From the NCBI GenBank assembly GCA_002286715.1, contig NSJX01000004.1, positions 1,004,253 to 1,068,252 on the forward strand: 64,000 nt of DNA, in the 5' to 3' direction. Of this stretch, positions 23,913-36,192 are shown in pieces. The notes below the pieces were generated by a model. The model was not told where the DNA came from, made no database searches, and was given only the letters and a program-made list of their open reading frames with translations. The DNA comes from Dentipellis sp. KUC8613 (taxonomy: Eukaryota; Basidiomycota; Agaricomycetes; Russulales; Hericiaceae). Made by a program: the position numbers and the translations under genes. Each line of letters opens with the position of its first letter. Within the stretch, counting starts at the first letter, position 1.

Positions 23913-25803
23913 ATGACCAAGGTAGGCCCGAAGCCCAAAGGCCCATCCCGGCGGGAAATCCGCCAGCTGCTCAAGACCACTCCTGCTCCACGCCCAATCC
24001 TTGCCTCGATTCAACAACCTACCCCACCGACCAGCACCATTCTTGAGTCTCGGTCCTCTGGGAGCATAAATATAGATATTCCCAAGCCAGTCTCGCGGCG
24101 TCTCCTTCCGACATCTAAGAAGGCTGGCGGGCGTCATAAACCGATTCTAGTGTTGGATGCAGCGTCTCCTCCACGCCAGCGCCGGTCGTCTGTGCTGGCC
24201 GCCGCGCACAAGCGGAGGCGCAGTCAAGAAGAAGACGCGTAAGTCTTGCTGGCCCTTGAGGTTGCCAGTGCTGACATTTACAGGACCTGATAGCGCGGCG
24301 ATTCACAACCTGCTGTCAGCATTTCAAGACCGCGTTCAACAGACTGCCACTGATTTGAAGGAGAAACAGGCGGAACTAGCGAAACACCAGGCGCGATCAA
24401 AGCCGCCTGCCCCCGGTGGCTATCTTGCTACTCCTGCGGCTACGCCTTCTACCCCGTCGCCGCCTACTGTCAATGCGCAACAACCGGTCAAGTGCGCGCC
24501 TCTTCTAATGTTACAGACGCCGGATGCTACACCAGCACCTACGTCATCTCTCACAGATATTCTGTCTCCTGTACCGAGCACGTCCGCGGCGTCTTCTTCT
24601 GCCTCTGACGATCCATTCATGTCGAAGCCTAATCCTGCTGCTACTGCAATGTCTTACATCAGGTCCCGCAGCAGCGCTGCTCTTGAAGGCAAACCTGCCT
24701 CCCGAGCCAACGATGCCGGTTCTCGTATCCCTCGTCCTGCGTCTTTTGCTGCACAGCTTCTGCACTCTGAATCACCCGTCCGTGTTCCGGATACGCCTGT
24801 ACCAACTGGACCTACAACCCCTCGCGTCTTGGTGTCTGGAGGCGATAGATTGAGTGCTCCCCCTGCTGCTATGAAAGGTCCTCCTCGTGCTAGGGTCAGG
24901 GTTCAGACCATCATCACCTTGAATCAGGAAAAGATACAAGGAACTATTGTGCCCAAGTCTACGCAGAACACTATGCGATCAATGAGCACTCTCTGTTCCT
25001 TACCGGCTGGTACTCGTTCTGGCATCCCCTCCACAATCGCTCCCACGGCGAACAACAAGCGAGCAAGTTACCCACTACCGCCAGTTCGAGCGAGGGTTCT
25101 TTCGGGTCCTACGCCGTCCACCGCCTCGGGTGGACCTGTTCGTCGCTCTGCAACCACGCTCCCCGTGCGGCCCCTCAACAGGCCCCCTCCCATCACGACT
25201 TCGTACTATGAGAAAGAAAACGTGTTCGATAAGCGTGGCCTCGCTCGCTCAAAGTCTGCGCTCAGCTACCCTGCTGGATTATCGAAGAGTCCTATTGCTC
25301 GGCCTCCTCCTATGTTCTCTTTGGCTGCTTCTGGATACGCCAAGCGGCCCTCCATGGTCATTCAAAGGAAACATGTCGTCGACACTAGAGCCATCCAAGT
25401 CACACCCGCTGGCTCTTCTGTTTGTCCATCAAGCGGAACGCTTGATGTTGAACCCGAAGATGCAGGGCCCGTTCGCAACGTAACGACTACGACTGTCATT
25501 GAGGTCCTCAACAAGCCTGCTGTACTTCCTCGTCCTCCTGATCTGCCAACTGTCCCTGGCACTCTGAAGTCTGGAGATGTTACTACGGCGACTTTGAGCA
25601 AGGTTCCGAGCAAGGTTCCAGATCTCGAATGCGGAAGTGCTACCGCCATAGATTTAGAACGACAAGGCTGTGTTACTCCTGGCCGAGGCCCCAGCGATCC
25701 TACAAGCGATCCCGACATCACTCCTCGACCGTCCGGGTTTCGAGGGTTTGTCAGGATGGTTGGTGAGATCCTCTCGAGCCCCTGGAGAACCAAGAAAGGA
25801 TAA
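23913..25803 (+). CDS. Uncharacterised Ser/Pro-rich protein
   Basis: Two exons (23913-24238, 24294-25803) join to 611 residues. The acceptor is placed at ...gatag because only that site keeps the frame (EEDA then AIHNLLSAFQDRVQQ). An N-terminal basic region (MTKVGPKPKGPSRREIRQLLK, HKRRRSQEEDA) is followed by a short predicted coiled coil around residues 112-145. The rest is low-complexity Ser/Pro/Thr sequence with scattered basic clusters, ending in a hydrophobic segment SGFRGFVRMVGEILSSPW. No family is recognised. A nuclear or cytoskeletal scaffold is possible but unsupported. Confidence 0.7.
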
Positions 25804-26254
25804 GCAGACGCGCCGCGGGCCTGGATCGTTGTCTAGTAGTACTTCTTGAGACGCCGCATTCCTTCGAACATTTTTAGATATGTAGCCCAATCTACTGTGC
25901 TTCGTTTGGCTGAACAAAAGGCAGAGAACAGCTCGGGCAAGTTGATCGCGCACCTGGCTTATGGATAGAAAGTGCACCGCCATGGCCAACAACGGCACCG
26001 GTTGCAATCAGATTGCGCCCATCGCTTGGCACTGCTGTGCGATATTGAGCGTCTAGCTGACAGCCTGTGGACAGCCGGCGCCGAGTCCGCACGGCATCTC
26101 TAGCACGTTGACAATGACAATTCTGACCTCTGACTTCTTTTGCATCCTCTCTCCAGTCGCACGCCACTCGACCGCTGCCAAAGGCGCCATTTGAGTGCAA
26201 GGCCGTTTATTTGTGTGGCGGAGCTGGCACACAAGCAACGGCCAGAAGTACGAC
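25804..26254. other. Intergenic region
   Basis: Two plus-strand genes flank 451 bp. Short frames cross it but none shows family resemblance or a matching splice pattern. It holds the 3' end of the upstream gene and the promoter of the 26255 gene. Confidence 0.35.
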
Positions 26255-27884
26255 ATGCAAACCCGTTTCCGATTGCCGGTCGTCTTGAGGTGGCGAGCGG
26301 CGGCGCTTCTCCTTCTCTACGCGTCTTCCTCGGTTCGTGCGTTCAACTTTACCTGGTCGAATCCTACAGAATGCGGCCAACTGGAAGTCAATTGGACTGG
26401 TGAGTAGATCGCGCTTTTTCGATAGAAGAAATCACTGTGGTTAACGCTGTAAATCCGTAGGGGGGAAGCCGCCCTTCTCTCTATTCATCGCGCCGGTACG
26501 TTCTCCGACACGTATACAAATCTTATAGGCTGAATTCCTCCATCGCCACCTCAGCAATTCCGGCCACAGATCGTTGCCAATATCAGCGACTCTGCTTTTA
26601 GCAATGGCCATGGCTCGTTCTCTATGCAGCTGCCCTTGACCCAAAACCAAAAGTTGGTCATGACCATGTCAGATGGGACCGGATTCGGGACTGGAGGTGT
26701 CACGGAGGTTATCGAAGTCGGTGCTTCGACGGGCAGCAAGTGTAACACCACAGATTCCCCCGAGTTCGTGTACGACACTCCCTTAACGTTGCAGCAGTGC
26801 CGGTACTTCTTGATTACTTTGGTGCTCGTGTTGTGTTTCTGATCATGAGCTTGTTTGTAGGACCTTCCCATTTGAGGGCTATACGCAGACGGGTGCCGTC
26901 ATGCCCGTGACTATCTATGTGAGTTTGTCCTTGGAAAGTTCGTATCTATTGTTGATTTAGTCTTCGGGCAAACAGGCTCTGATTCCTGGAGGGATGCCGT
27001 TCGTCTTGAAAGTTCCCGCGAGTTCCACAACTTTTCAATGGATCCCCAATGTCAAAGCTGGGACGTCCATCATCTTCAGCATGGCAGACTCTCAAGGCCG
27101 CAGAGGCGGGGCGTCTGACATAGTCACCGTCGGCGACAGCGCCACTAACAACTGTCTGAGTGGCACCTCCCCATCATCTACTATTCAGTCTTCGGTTGCT
27201 TCCAAGACCGCAGACGCTTCTGTGTCTTCGACCTCAGCGTCGCAGTCGTCGACAAGCGCTGCGACATCCACGATGTCTGGGCGTAAAATGGCAGTCATCG
27301 TGGCAGTGAGCGTCGTCGGCGCGTTGAGCGTTATTGGCGGGATCGCTGCGTTCTACTGGTTTCGAAAGCGGCGACAGCACTCGGCACCATACATATACAG
27401 CAAAGGTGAAGTTGTCGATCTGGGTAAGTGACCACCGTTCTCGGGCCACACGCTACCAAAGAGACTGACGGCGTCGAATCGTTCAGATGACCCTACTGCT
27501 TCGTCACTGCTGCATCACCAGATGTACGAACCTGACCCATTCCTCTCTGCCCCCGGCACATACGAGCCTGCCGTTGTGCCGTCGACGCCTTCAGCAGCAC
27601 TCGCACCCACGGAGCCCCTTGCTAGTGGCTCGGCTCCGGCCTCTGCCAGTCCTGCCGGTCCGCTACCACAGAAGACACAGCGCAGCAATATGACGGGGGC
27701 CCAGCCCTTGACCTACATCCTCCACACAGACGCAGCTGAAGTGCAACCCGATGAACATGGAATTGTCGAGCTCCCACCCACATACTCCGAAATTCGACCT
27801 CGAATAGCCCCCGCGGAACCAAACGCGGGCAGTCCCCAACTACCTGCTCCAATACCGCCCCCGCCGGGCCCAACACAACCATGA
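26255..27884 (+). CDS. Single-pass membrane protein with secreted ectodomain
   Basis: Six exons (26255-26399, 26461-26495, 26555-26802, 26861-26918, 26976-27423, 27487-27884) encode 443 residues. Residues 1-29 are a signal peptide ending around SSVRA. The ectodomain opens FNFTWSNPTECGQLEVNWTGG and has an internally repeated pattern: SMQLPLTQNQKLVMTMSDGTGFGTGG, later PNVKAGTSIIFSMADSQGRRGG. A Ser/Thr-rich stalk leads to one transmembrane helix (MAVIVAVSVVGALSVIGGIAAFYWF) and a basic stop-transfer sequence. The cytosolic tail is Pro-rich with ELPPTYSEI, a PPxY-type motif for WW-domain ligases. Such proteins are abundant in agaricomycetes; their ligands are unknown. The start at 26255 is preferred because it begins the signal peptide. 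Confidence 0.85.
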
Positions 27885-28423
27885 TGACGATAGGTATTGA
27901 ACTTTCGGGCAGAGACTTTTACTATCTTGAACCCTGACTATTGTACGATATCTCACCTGCTTATTTATGCTATTCTCATGTTCTCTAGTTCCAAATCCTT
28001 TCCAGACGGACACACGATACCGGTGTACATACCTCATACTCTTCGGGAGGATACACAGACTGGCACAGCCAACACATTGGGTTTTTTTCTATAATTATAC
28101 CTCCTAACCACGGACGACCCCCACAGTGTACTTAGCCGTACGAGATGACATTATGATCGCGTTGAAACAATAACTAGGACTCGGAAAATGACATAATGAG
28201 GATAAAAAAGCAAGCAATAGAGGAAGGTTAAACTGATGACGGAAGATGCGATGGAAGGGTCGTGGAGGTAAGGTATGTCCTTGGGATACAGAACACTGCG
28301 GTAAGATATATAGATGGCGATGATGCGACAGGATGCTGAGGGTCAAGGCAAACACAGGGTTAGAATACAATATGGATCTTCCTCATACGTGATTAGTTGT
28401 TTACTCGAAACTCCTAGGAATAA
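27885..28423. other. Convergent intergenic region
   Basis: AT-richer 539-bp stretch between the ends of two converging genes. It should hold both 3' untranslated regions. No RNA gene, repeat or family-like frame seen. Confidence 0.35.
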
Positions 28424-29289
28424 TCACGGTTGAGGAGAGGGTTCCGGTGCTTCAGTTAGATGTTGTTTGGCAAAGGCCTCAATCATGGAATCCTGTTCCT
28501 TGCGGCGCCGGTGCCTCTTGCGCCTATCGTCTTTAATGGCGCGTTCAATCTTTCGCCGGGATTTGAAATGGCTGCGAGGGTCACCGACGGCTTGTTTGCA
28601 TCTATAGCAGGCAAGTTCGATACTTGCAAGAAGCCGCAGGGTTTCGGCGTTGTTGAGAGCCTGAACGTGTAGCGGTGAGGTGTGACAGAATACGATCCAT
28701 GAATACACTCACATTCAATGACCAAGATATGACCTTAGATCCCTCAACACACCCTACAACCACGAAATTGCCCCGCTTCTCCGCCTGCAGATCGCTCCCC
28801 TGTTCGGACGCAGTCAGTCGGAGACGCACGTCACCGAACATAGCACTTGCCTCCCCGAACATAGTCAACACCTTGTTCGTTGACGTAGACCGGACGACTG
28901 GTGTAGGGCATAATTATGAAGCTGGCTCCAGAGGCATGTGACAGCTTGAGTCGACTTACCAACTTGCGACGAATGTCCTGAAACTTCCAAAGTCACGACG
29001 CCACGACCAACATATACCCAAGAATCCTTTTCAGGTCGCCTAATATGTACTTTGACGGGTATCTCCTTGAAGTTGTCGCGTTGTTGGAGGGCTAATGGCA
29101 GGGTGGCCATTGCGGGTCGCAAGACGAGGAGTTCAGAGGCCGTACGCAATGATTGGGTAGACATGACTACTTACGGTCTGCAATGGGTAACGTAGAAGGT
29201 ATGTTTGCCATTTCCGTAGGTTGTATCTCTGGCTGTTGAGGGATGGGGTAGGAGAAGGTGGCAGCATCGACATCCATGTTGGCCGCCAT
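28424..29289 (-). CDS. Small RanBD/PH-like protein with basic C-terminus
   Basis: Five exons in my model (29175-29289, 28960-29091, 28851-28897, 28713-28799, 28424-28660), 205 residues. The third intron (28800-28850, 51 nt) starts with gcaagt and ends in ag, a GC-AG intron. Leaving it in also keeps the frame and adds 17 residues, but splicing it yields the smoother VLTMFGEGSDLQAEKRGNFVVVG. The core FKEIPVKVHIRRPEKDSWVYVGRGVV to SKVISWSLN has the strand pattern of a Ran-binding/PH-like domain. A helical part follows with ALNNAETLRLLASIELACYRCKQ and a very basic KKDDRRKRHRRRK-like stretch. The function is unknown; it recurs in basidiomycetes as far as I recall. Confidence 0.72.
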
Positions 29290-29920
29290 AACTAGACGAC
29301 CGTGTTACCTATGAACCATGAAGTACACGAGAGAAGGTCTGCTAACCTCAACGGGCGTCCGGTGTGTAGACTTGCAATGTCTGTGAGGGACGTTGTGCGT
29401 GTAAGAGAGCAAACGGGATGAGTGTTCCTGTTGAAGCCAACTGGGTCCTCTGGAGCACTGAACACGGTCTTGCCAAAAGAGGTACAGAACGTGACCGCCC
29501 TGTGACCTAGCGTGCATCGCACGTGAACATGCAAGGCCTATTGTCCGGCGGGTCCACCCCCTGGTACAAATCAAGGGCGGGTTCACAAAAGAAGAGAATA
29601 GATTTGTTGTTTCATAGTGTATCCTTAATTACCGTTTGTGTTTCAATGAACGGATTTTTTGAACATCAATGAATATCAGGTACGCGCGCGGTGCTCAGGT
29701 AGATTTGCATCCGTCAAGATCACGAAGGACGCGTCCGAAAAATCCTTAGTCTACTGATGTGTCTAGACATATGCTTGATGTCTCCAGGCTGGAATTAAAC
29801 CTACACATATCTCATTCCTGCAGCATGGGAATATACACCATCCTATGCTACATGACGATGATGTTTGGCGCTGGCCCCGTACAGAATAAGCAGAATAGAT
29901 ACCCGAAATGTAGGACGCCT
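29290..29920. other. Intergenic region
   Basis: 631 bp between two minus-strand genes: the promoter of the 28424-29289 gene and the 3' flank of TAF5. A GGACGCGTCC palindrome lies at about 29728-29737. No gene recognised. Confidence 0.3.
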
Positions 29921-32718
29921 CTACCGGCCGTCAGGTGGTATAAAACAGCCCGCCGCAAGGCATAAGTTGCGAGGTGTGAAATGCACCTTCGTAATGGGGG
30001 TTCTCTTCGTTGGGAACGTCGCCAGAAGATCCGGTCTATGGGTAAAATCAGCTGCAGGCGGGAACACAAAGGAAAGGAGACGTACGTTTGAACATGTTCA
30101 GGATCATGGTCCTTGGAATGCGCACTGGTTCCATTGGTACCCACTCCGTTGACCATGCCATTCTCCTTTGGTTTGTCAGGTTGACCACCCCCAGATTTAA
30201 CATCCCAACACCTGACAGTCCAGTCTGCACTTCCGCTGACCAACATGGACGACTCGGCGCTGAATGCGAGCGAATAGATAGACGCGGTATGTCCTGTCAT
30301 CTTCTTAATTCGTCGGCCAGAGCCCAGCTCCCAAAGGTTGATGGCAAGATCCTCGCCTTCGGGACGATCAATTCATAGTCAGCCAAGAGCACGGAGAACT
30401 TACCTGCTGTGGCCAGATAGCGCCCGTCAGGACTAAATGCCAGCGTCGTCAGGCTTCCTTGATGTCCGATAAATACGCGAACGCAGCTGCCTCGTTGAAC
30501 ATCCCACAGTCGCGCAGTCCAGTCACTAGAACCTGTCGCTAGATACAAGGAGTTGGGGTGAAATCGAACGCACTGGAGCCTATTCAGTACGAGATGTGAG
30601 GTCCAGCGGCCCGTGAACTCACATCGACATCGCTGAGGTGTCCAGCATATATGCGAAGTGCCGATATCCTATCTGTCGACCATAATCTTGCCGTGCGGTC
30701 CCGGCTTCCCGTAGCGAAGTAGACACCCATAGGGCTCCAATCGACGTCCCAAACAGGATTTTGGTGGCCGCGGTATGCTACGACGTTCGTCATTGTATCC
30801 ATGGACCATAGTCGAGTGGTTGCATCTGCAGATGCAGAAAGTAGGTATCGTGGGGGAGCCGCTGAACCGTTCAAGGGGTCGAAGGACAGGGAATAGACAG
30901 GCCCGCTATGGCCTATAAGCTTTCGAGTAGATGGACCACCTTTCTCCCGTATTTTCTGCAATGATGCAGCTGGAATAGTCATCAGAAAGACAGCAAGATG
31001 GAGAAGTCATGGGACTTGCCATCCTTGATATTGCTGGATTCAAAGTTGCTTGTGAGGCCATTTAATGGTTCTCCCTTCAGGCTCCATATTCTTACATAGC
31101 TCTCCTCAAAACCTGCTGCCATAAGGGATGTATCTTGCGAAAAGGTACAACAGGGGGAGCTTGGCGACGACGGCGGTGAATAAAAGTCATAGCCCAGTAG
31201 AAGACGTGGGTCATACCCCTCAGGCACGTTGTGCAGCGTATATGCACATATACTCGGCAAAGCTCGCTGCCGCGCGGCAGCTCCTTGGGGAGCGTTGCGT
31301 TCGTGGGAGGTGAGAGCCGAAGGATCGAGTCGTATTCGTTTCCTGGCGTCTCTGACCCGTTCAACCTCCCTCTTCACATCTGTATACTTGAAGGACGGGG
31401 GATGAGGGAGAAGATCTCCCGTCGTTGGTGAAACAATACCGGCAACGGCGGTTGGACGAACATGAAGAGCATCGTACTGGGCTGCAGGATCTCGATCAAC
31501 CATAGCATGATCTCTGAGAGCCTTTTCCGTCTCGGTAGACAGCTCCTCGGATAAAGGCGGGGGTCCCAATTTCAGCTCTCCTTTAGATTTGTTGAACGCC
31601 TGAGGATTTGTGAGTTGAGTGGCCGACCCCTCAGGTGGAGGGATTAACGACGAGAGTAAGCCCGTAGATTCCTCCCATGCGCTTGCTGAAAGAGCAGTTG
31701 TGTTGGAAGACGTCACTACGTTAATTGTGAACAGCTGCACGATACACGACTTTGTGATACGGAATTTACCGTCAAATCGAAGGTGATTGTTAACCACACG
31801 CATCACAGCAGCCCGCCCTCTCCTTCCCAACTCCCCGGAGAAGCCTTCGCCAGCACCACTCGCCTCGCCACCGATTCCCTCAGTCAACCATCCAACGAGC
31901 AGACCGAATCCAGATCGGCTCATGCGTACGGTGTACTTCTCAGTCTTGAACCGTTGCGCCAGCTCGTCACCCTGAACGTGTGATGGAAGGCGGAGAGTAG
32001 CTAAGCGATGTAGTGTTGAGCTATTCATGGGTTCGAGGGTCGACGAAAACGTCTCGTAGAACTGTTGGGCTAGTACCCCATCATTGCCACCGCCGTGATA
32101 ACAACGCGGACAAAAGGCACTTACCGGCATCTTTGAAGCCATACTGAACGAGGTCAAGATAGAAATGGCAAAATATTGGAAATAATATAGGCCTGAATTC
32201 GGGCTGTAGCGCATGTGAACAGAGGTCGGATGTAGAGTATGAAGCGCACGCACCCTGTACATGTCAAGTGAGCCTTCCACCCACGACTCCAACTCTCGGA
32301 ATCCTTCCTGCTTGTCAGTTGGATCCAGCGACAGTATCTCTTCGGCACCACCAGGTCCAATGCTGCTAATCAAGTTTTGGATGTTGGGGGAGCTTCCATG
32401 CGAAGCCAGTTCCCTTAGAACAGCCGCCGTGTCCTTCAACGCGTTTTCTCCAGAGTGGGACGTCGTTTCGATATAAATCGATAATCTTCGGACAAATTCC
32501 TCCGCCGAAAGCGTAGAAGAATTTGTCTCTGCTTGCTTTCCCTTCTCGTCAGTTCCTAGGGCATCTGCAAGAACCTGTTCCGCGGCTTTATGACCTCGGG
32601 CGCGAAGGTACTCCACCACAAGGCGGTCTGTCGAAGCGCTCTGCGGACCATCCTGTGTGGCAGAGTTCGTAGGAGAGGTAGCATCTGGTGTAGAGGGAGC
32701 CGGAGTAGCAGCAGACAT
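29921..32718 (-). CDS. TAF5: Transcription initiation factor TFIID subunit 5 (WD40)
   Basis: Shared scaffold subunit of TFIID (and in yeast SAGA). Eight exons (32254-32718, 32125-32203, 31770-32069, 31020-31715, 30623-30969, 30404-30572, 30086-30356, 29921-30035) total 813 residues. A LisH-like segment DRLVVEYLRARGHKAAEQVL begins near residue 29. The TAF5 N-terminal domain follows (ESWVEGSLDMYRPEFRPILFPIFCHFYLDLVQ, about 140-290). From about 490 there are WD40 repeats, starting RKLIGHSGPVYSLSFDP and including [23 protein letters not shown], each ending in LWD-like dipeptides. The intron at 30970-31019 is GC-AG (gcaagt donor), inferred because only this site restores the frame. The true ATG is at 32718. 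Confidence 0.95.
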
Positions 32719-32994
32719 CGACAAGAAGAAAGCACGAGAGCCTGAGGGTTGTGTTCAGCTGCACTTGCTAATTGAAGGACTCCTGAGGCGCCAACGGCAT
32801 GGATTCAATGACACCAGTATGGTCTTACTTTTCCACGGTCACAATATACCCTTTCAAGCCAACCAAAAGAAGAGAAAACCGAGCCATCATGGCATTCCAC
32901 GTCTTGACCAAGAAACAATATGAAAGTGTCGTAAACGTAACTATACAGTCTTACAATAACACTATAGCTACACTCGACATGGGAACCTACGCTT

Positions 32995-35876
32995 TCAGTA
33001 TCCTCGCCTCGGCCGTTTGGCATAACCCCCTCGACTGCCACCACGATATCCTCCACGGCCTGATGACGAAGAGGACCGATTTTGAGTAGAGGAGCTTGAC
33101 TGGGACCAAGTCCTCTTCGTAGTTGTCGAAGCAGGTGCGGTACTTCGCGTGTATCCAGCTTTCTTGCATTCTACGTCGAAAGCCGCTACCAATGCGTTGA
33201 AGTCCACATTTCCCATGCTTCCGAATAGCGGGTGGGAGGTCGAAAGTTTGCTCAAAGTCAGGCGAGGCGACGTGATCCCAAAGGCCATACGAGCAAGATG
33301 ACGTGGGTCGTCACGATCGGTGCAAGCCTGCAGGATAGCTGCAATCTGTGCCGGGTTGGGTGCCGCTTGGGCCGTGGAGTTGAACTCTATCCCTGCGCCA
33401 GTGTTGCAAAACGAGCATGTCCCGCACATTCCTTCGGGGACAGCGTCGACGTCGCCGAAGTAAGCGGCCAGACTTTGTGCAAGACCTTCGTAAACCGTTA
33501 ATTTCAAGACGCTCTCTGGTCTTCAGATTTACGCACAATCATCTGCAGTTGCAAAAGTAACGACTTGACGAAGCTTTTCGACGGCCTCCTGCTCCCTACC
33601 TTCCATGCGTTCATGCATTAGAGCAGCAATATGCCGGATTTCTTCGGTTGTGCTAGGAAGCGGTTTGAGGACTAGATACCGCTGGTCATTATGTCAGTAG
33701 ACGAGAGCTAGCAAATTCAAGTCCCACATACCGCGCGTACTTGGGATGCCTTGGACGTTATAAGACCTAAGTGCTCGAAAATTCAGTAGAACAATCACGA
33801 GTGCGAAACGAAAATTCTACCTTTAAACTCCCAGTCATTCAGCTGTCTTGCCAATTCCGCGCGGTCTATGTTCTCGTATGTCGCGGCAGCAACGACGTCA
33901 ATCTAAATGAAGAAGTAATGAATGAAACCCCCCATGTCAATCCATGCTGAATATACCTGGTAACTGGACGTCTTGCGCTTCCAATGGGTTCTGATAACCT
34001 TGGCTGCTGCAGTGTTGCAGGACATGACTTCGCGTAAACCATCATTGGACAGCTCAGAGATGTCATAGATAGAATAGAAAGGCGTGACTGCTCGAATGTA
34101 GTTGTAGTCCAATTCGAGCTGGGCATAGCATAAGTTGAGGACATTAGACTAAAACCGTCATATTAGCTTTTGGTGAAGGATGGCAGATTATCCTTCTCAC
34201 TCTGATATCATAGCTATAAAAAACCCGTGATTATTCAGACATACGAAAGATGTTGCATAAAATGTACTCACAGCTTCGCCTGTTCATAGAGATTGGCGTC
34301 TATAGTCCCGTCCGAAGAAGGTATCTTCATGAAAACTTCCTGCAGCCACAACTCGAGATCCTTTCGCGCACAGGTATCACCACGCGCGAACCCTTCAAGA
34401 ATGGGGATATCTGGCGCGGACAGAAATAGAAGACAGGTAGAAGGAAGGCCGTCTCGACCCGCTCTACCGACTTCTTGGCTGTAGTTCTCGATCGTCTTCG
34501 GCATATAGAGATGTATAACCTGAGGCCGTGTCAAGTCAAGGAGCTCTATGTCCTCCGGGGAAAGGAAGTGCATACCTGGCGGATATTTGCTACGTAGGAG
34601 GAATCCATCAGTCGATAGACTGGAGACGATCAAGCATGACTGTCACCTTTGTCTATGCCCATGCCGAAGGCAATTGTAGCGCATACTACGCCCTTTTCGG
34701 AGTCCATGAACTCGTTTTGAATTCGTTCTCTGTCTTGCGACGGAAGGCCGGCGTGGTAGACCATCGCCTCGATACCAGCCTTTTTGAGACGAGTTGCCAC
34801 ATCCTCTGCATGCTTCTGCAGAGTGACATATACTATCGCAGGGCCTGTGCGAGCGTTCAAGAATGGTACAAGACGTTTAAGCTTGTCGTCAATGCTGTTG
34901 GCCACCTCGACTTGAAACGCGAGGCTAGAAGCTGAAATTAGGAACGTCAACCGTGTGTCTGGAAGAGACGTACTTCGGGCGGTATACTGGGATACGGAAC
35001 ACGCCATCCGTTTCATGGATCAGGAAGGACTTGCAAATGTCCATCGCAACGGATTTCGTGGCTGTCGCAGTCAAGCACAGAACGCGTTCAACATCACGCT
35101 CCTCAGCGAAACGAGCAATCTTCAGATATTCAGGCCTGAAGCTTGCACCCCACTGAGTCCATGTAAGCAGGGTGTGGCGCGCAAGCGAGTAACGGCTTAC
35201 CTGCGATATGCAGTGAGATTCGTCGACAGCTAGCAACGATATCTTAACTTGGGTCATCAGATTCATGAAAGACTCGTTATTCAAGCTGAAAGTGCATGAG
35301 AAGTTCGCAACATATGTGAAGGGAACGAGGCAATGCTTACCGTTCAGGCGCAACGTATAGGATCTTCAAAGCTCCCGACAAAACTTCTTGCTTGACCCAA
35401 GCTGATTTCTCCGCTGTCAGGGTACTGTCCAGACTTGCTGCTTTTACTCCCTTCCTACATAGGGCATCAACTTGGTCCCTCATTAGCGCCAGGAGCGGCG
35501 ACACAACTAATGTCAAGCCCTGAAGACAGTGCTCGAAACAAGGATGTATTTAAGTAAGGTCTAAGCATACCTCCAAACACAAAGCTGGGAGTTGATAAGT
35601 CAAGCTCTTCCCGCCTAGTATAAGCGTCGCGTCCAGTCAGTTCACTGCTCCAACGGTGAGGAGGTTCAATTTACCTCCAGTAGGGTAAACCACGAGAGCA
35701 TTTTCATTATCGACGAGAAGGCGACGTACAACCTATGTGTTCGAAGACGCTTGCATATTCAGTCTCGTCGGAAAGCTAGTTTGAAGTGACATTAATATTG
35801 TACGCACCGCCTCTTGCGACAACCGAAAGGACGAGAGACCAAACACGTCCTTCAGCACTTGATTGGCTTTCTCCAT
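32995..35876 (-). CDS. RecQ-family ATP-dependent DNA helicase
   Basis: 3'-5' DNA helicase for recombination and replication repair. Fifteen exons (35808-35876, 35675-35732, 35571-35614, 35341-35519, 35201-35285, 34974-35152, 34647-34924, 34576-34589, 34272-34519, 34201-34213, 33957-34148, 33821-33902, 33732-33766, 33533-33681, 32995-33472) give 700 residues. Two exons are 14 and 13 nt. Visible motifs: FRLSQEAVVRRLL, Walker A PTGGGKS split by an intron, DESHCISQWG, LTATATK, and SQEVGRAGRDG. The RecQ-Ct zinc-binding cysteines appear in GMCGTCSFC. There is no clear HRDC domain. The protein ends in a Ser- then RGG-rich tail (GRGGYRGGSRGGY), an RNA/DNA-binding type sequence. It is shorter than Sgs1/BLM and resembles the compact RecQ1/RecQ5-like fungal type. 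Confidence 0.93.
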
Positions 35877-36192
35877 TCAAGCGCGAGTCGATTCGAGGGC
35901 GACGGAATTCTGAGCAGCAGCAAAATTGGGTCGTACTGGGGGGAGTTAGGTCGTGCAGGCGCCTGTCTCGGGACGCGACGACGCGACAAGCCGCGCGCCT
36001 GTGGCTGAAGATTACACCCCAGACACCGAGACCCCAAATCCAAAATTCATCGACTTCCCTCACGAATACGATTGTGTTCATTCAAGAAAAAAATGAGTAG
36101 CGGTCAAATCAAACTACTCCACAGTCCTGAGCCAACAAGCTAACACAATATACTACAAGACATATCAAATGCGTAGCGGACGACACGAGATG
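35877..36192. other. Intergenic region RecQ / NoxA
   Basis: 316 bp between two minus-strand genes; contains the RecQ promoter and the NoxA 3' flank. Nothing further recognised. Confidence 0.3.

Noticed and set aside
28713..28897. Single uninterrupted exon in the RanBD-like gene
   Set aside because: Not excluded, but the internal gcaagt...cag segment of normal intron length is better read as a GC-AG intron; kept as a finding.
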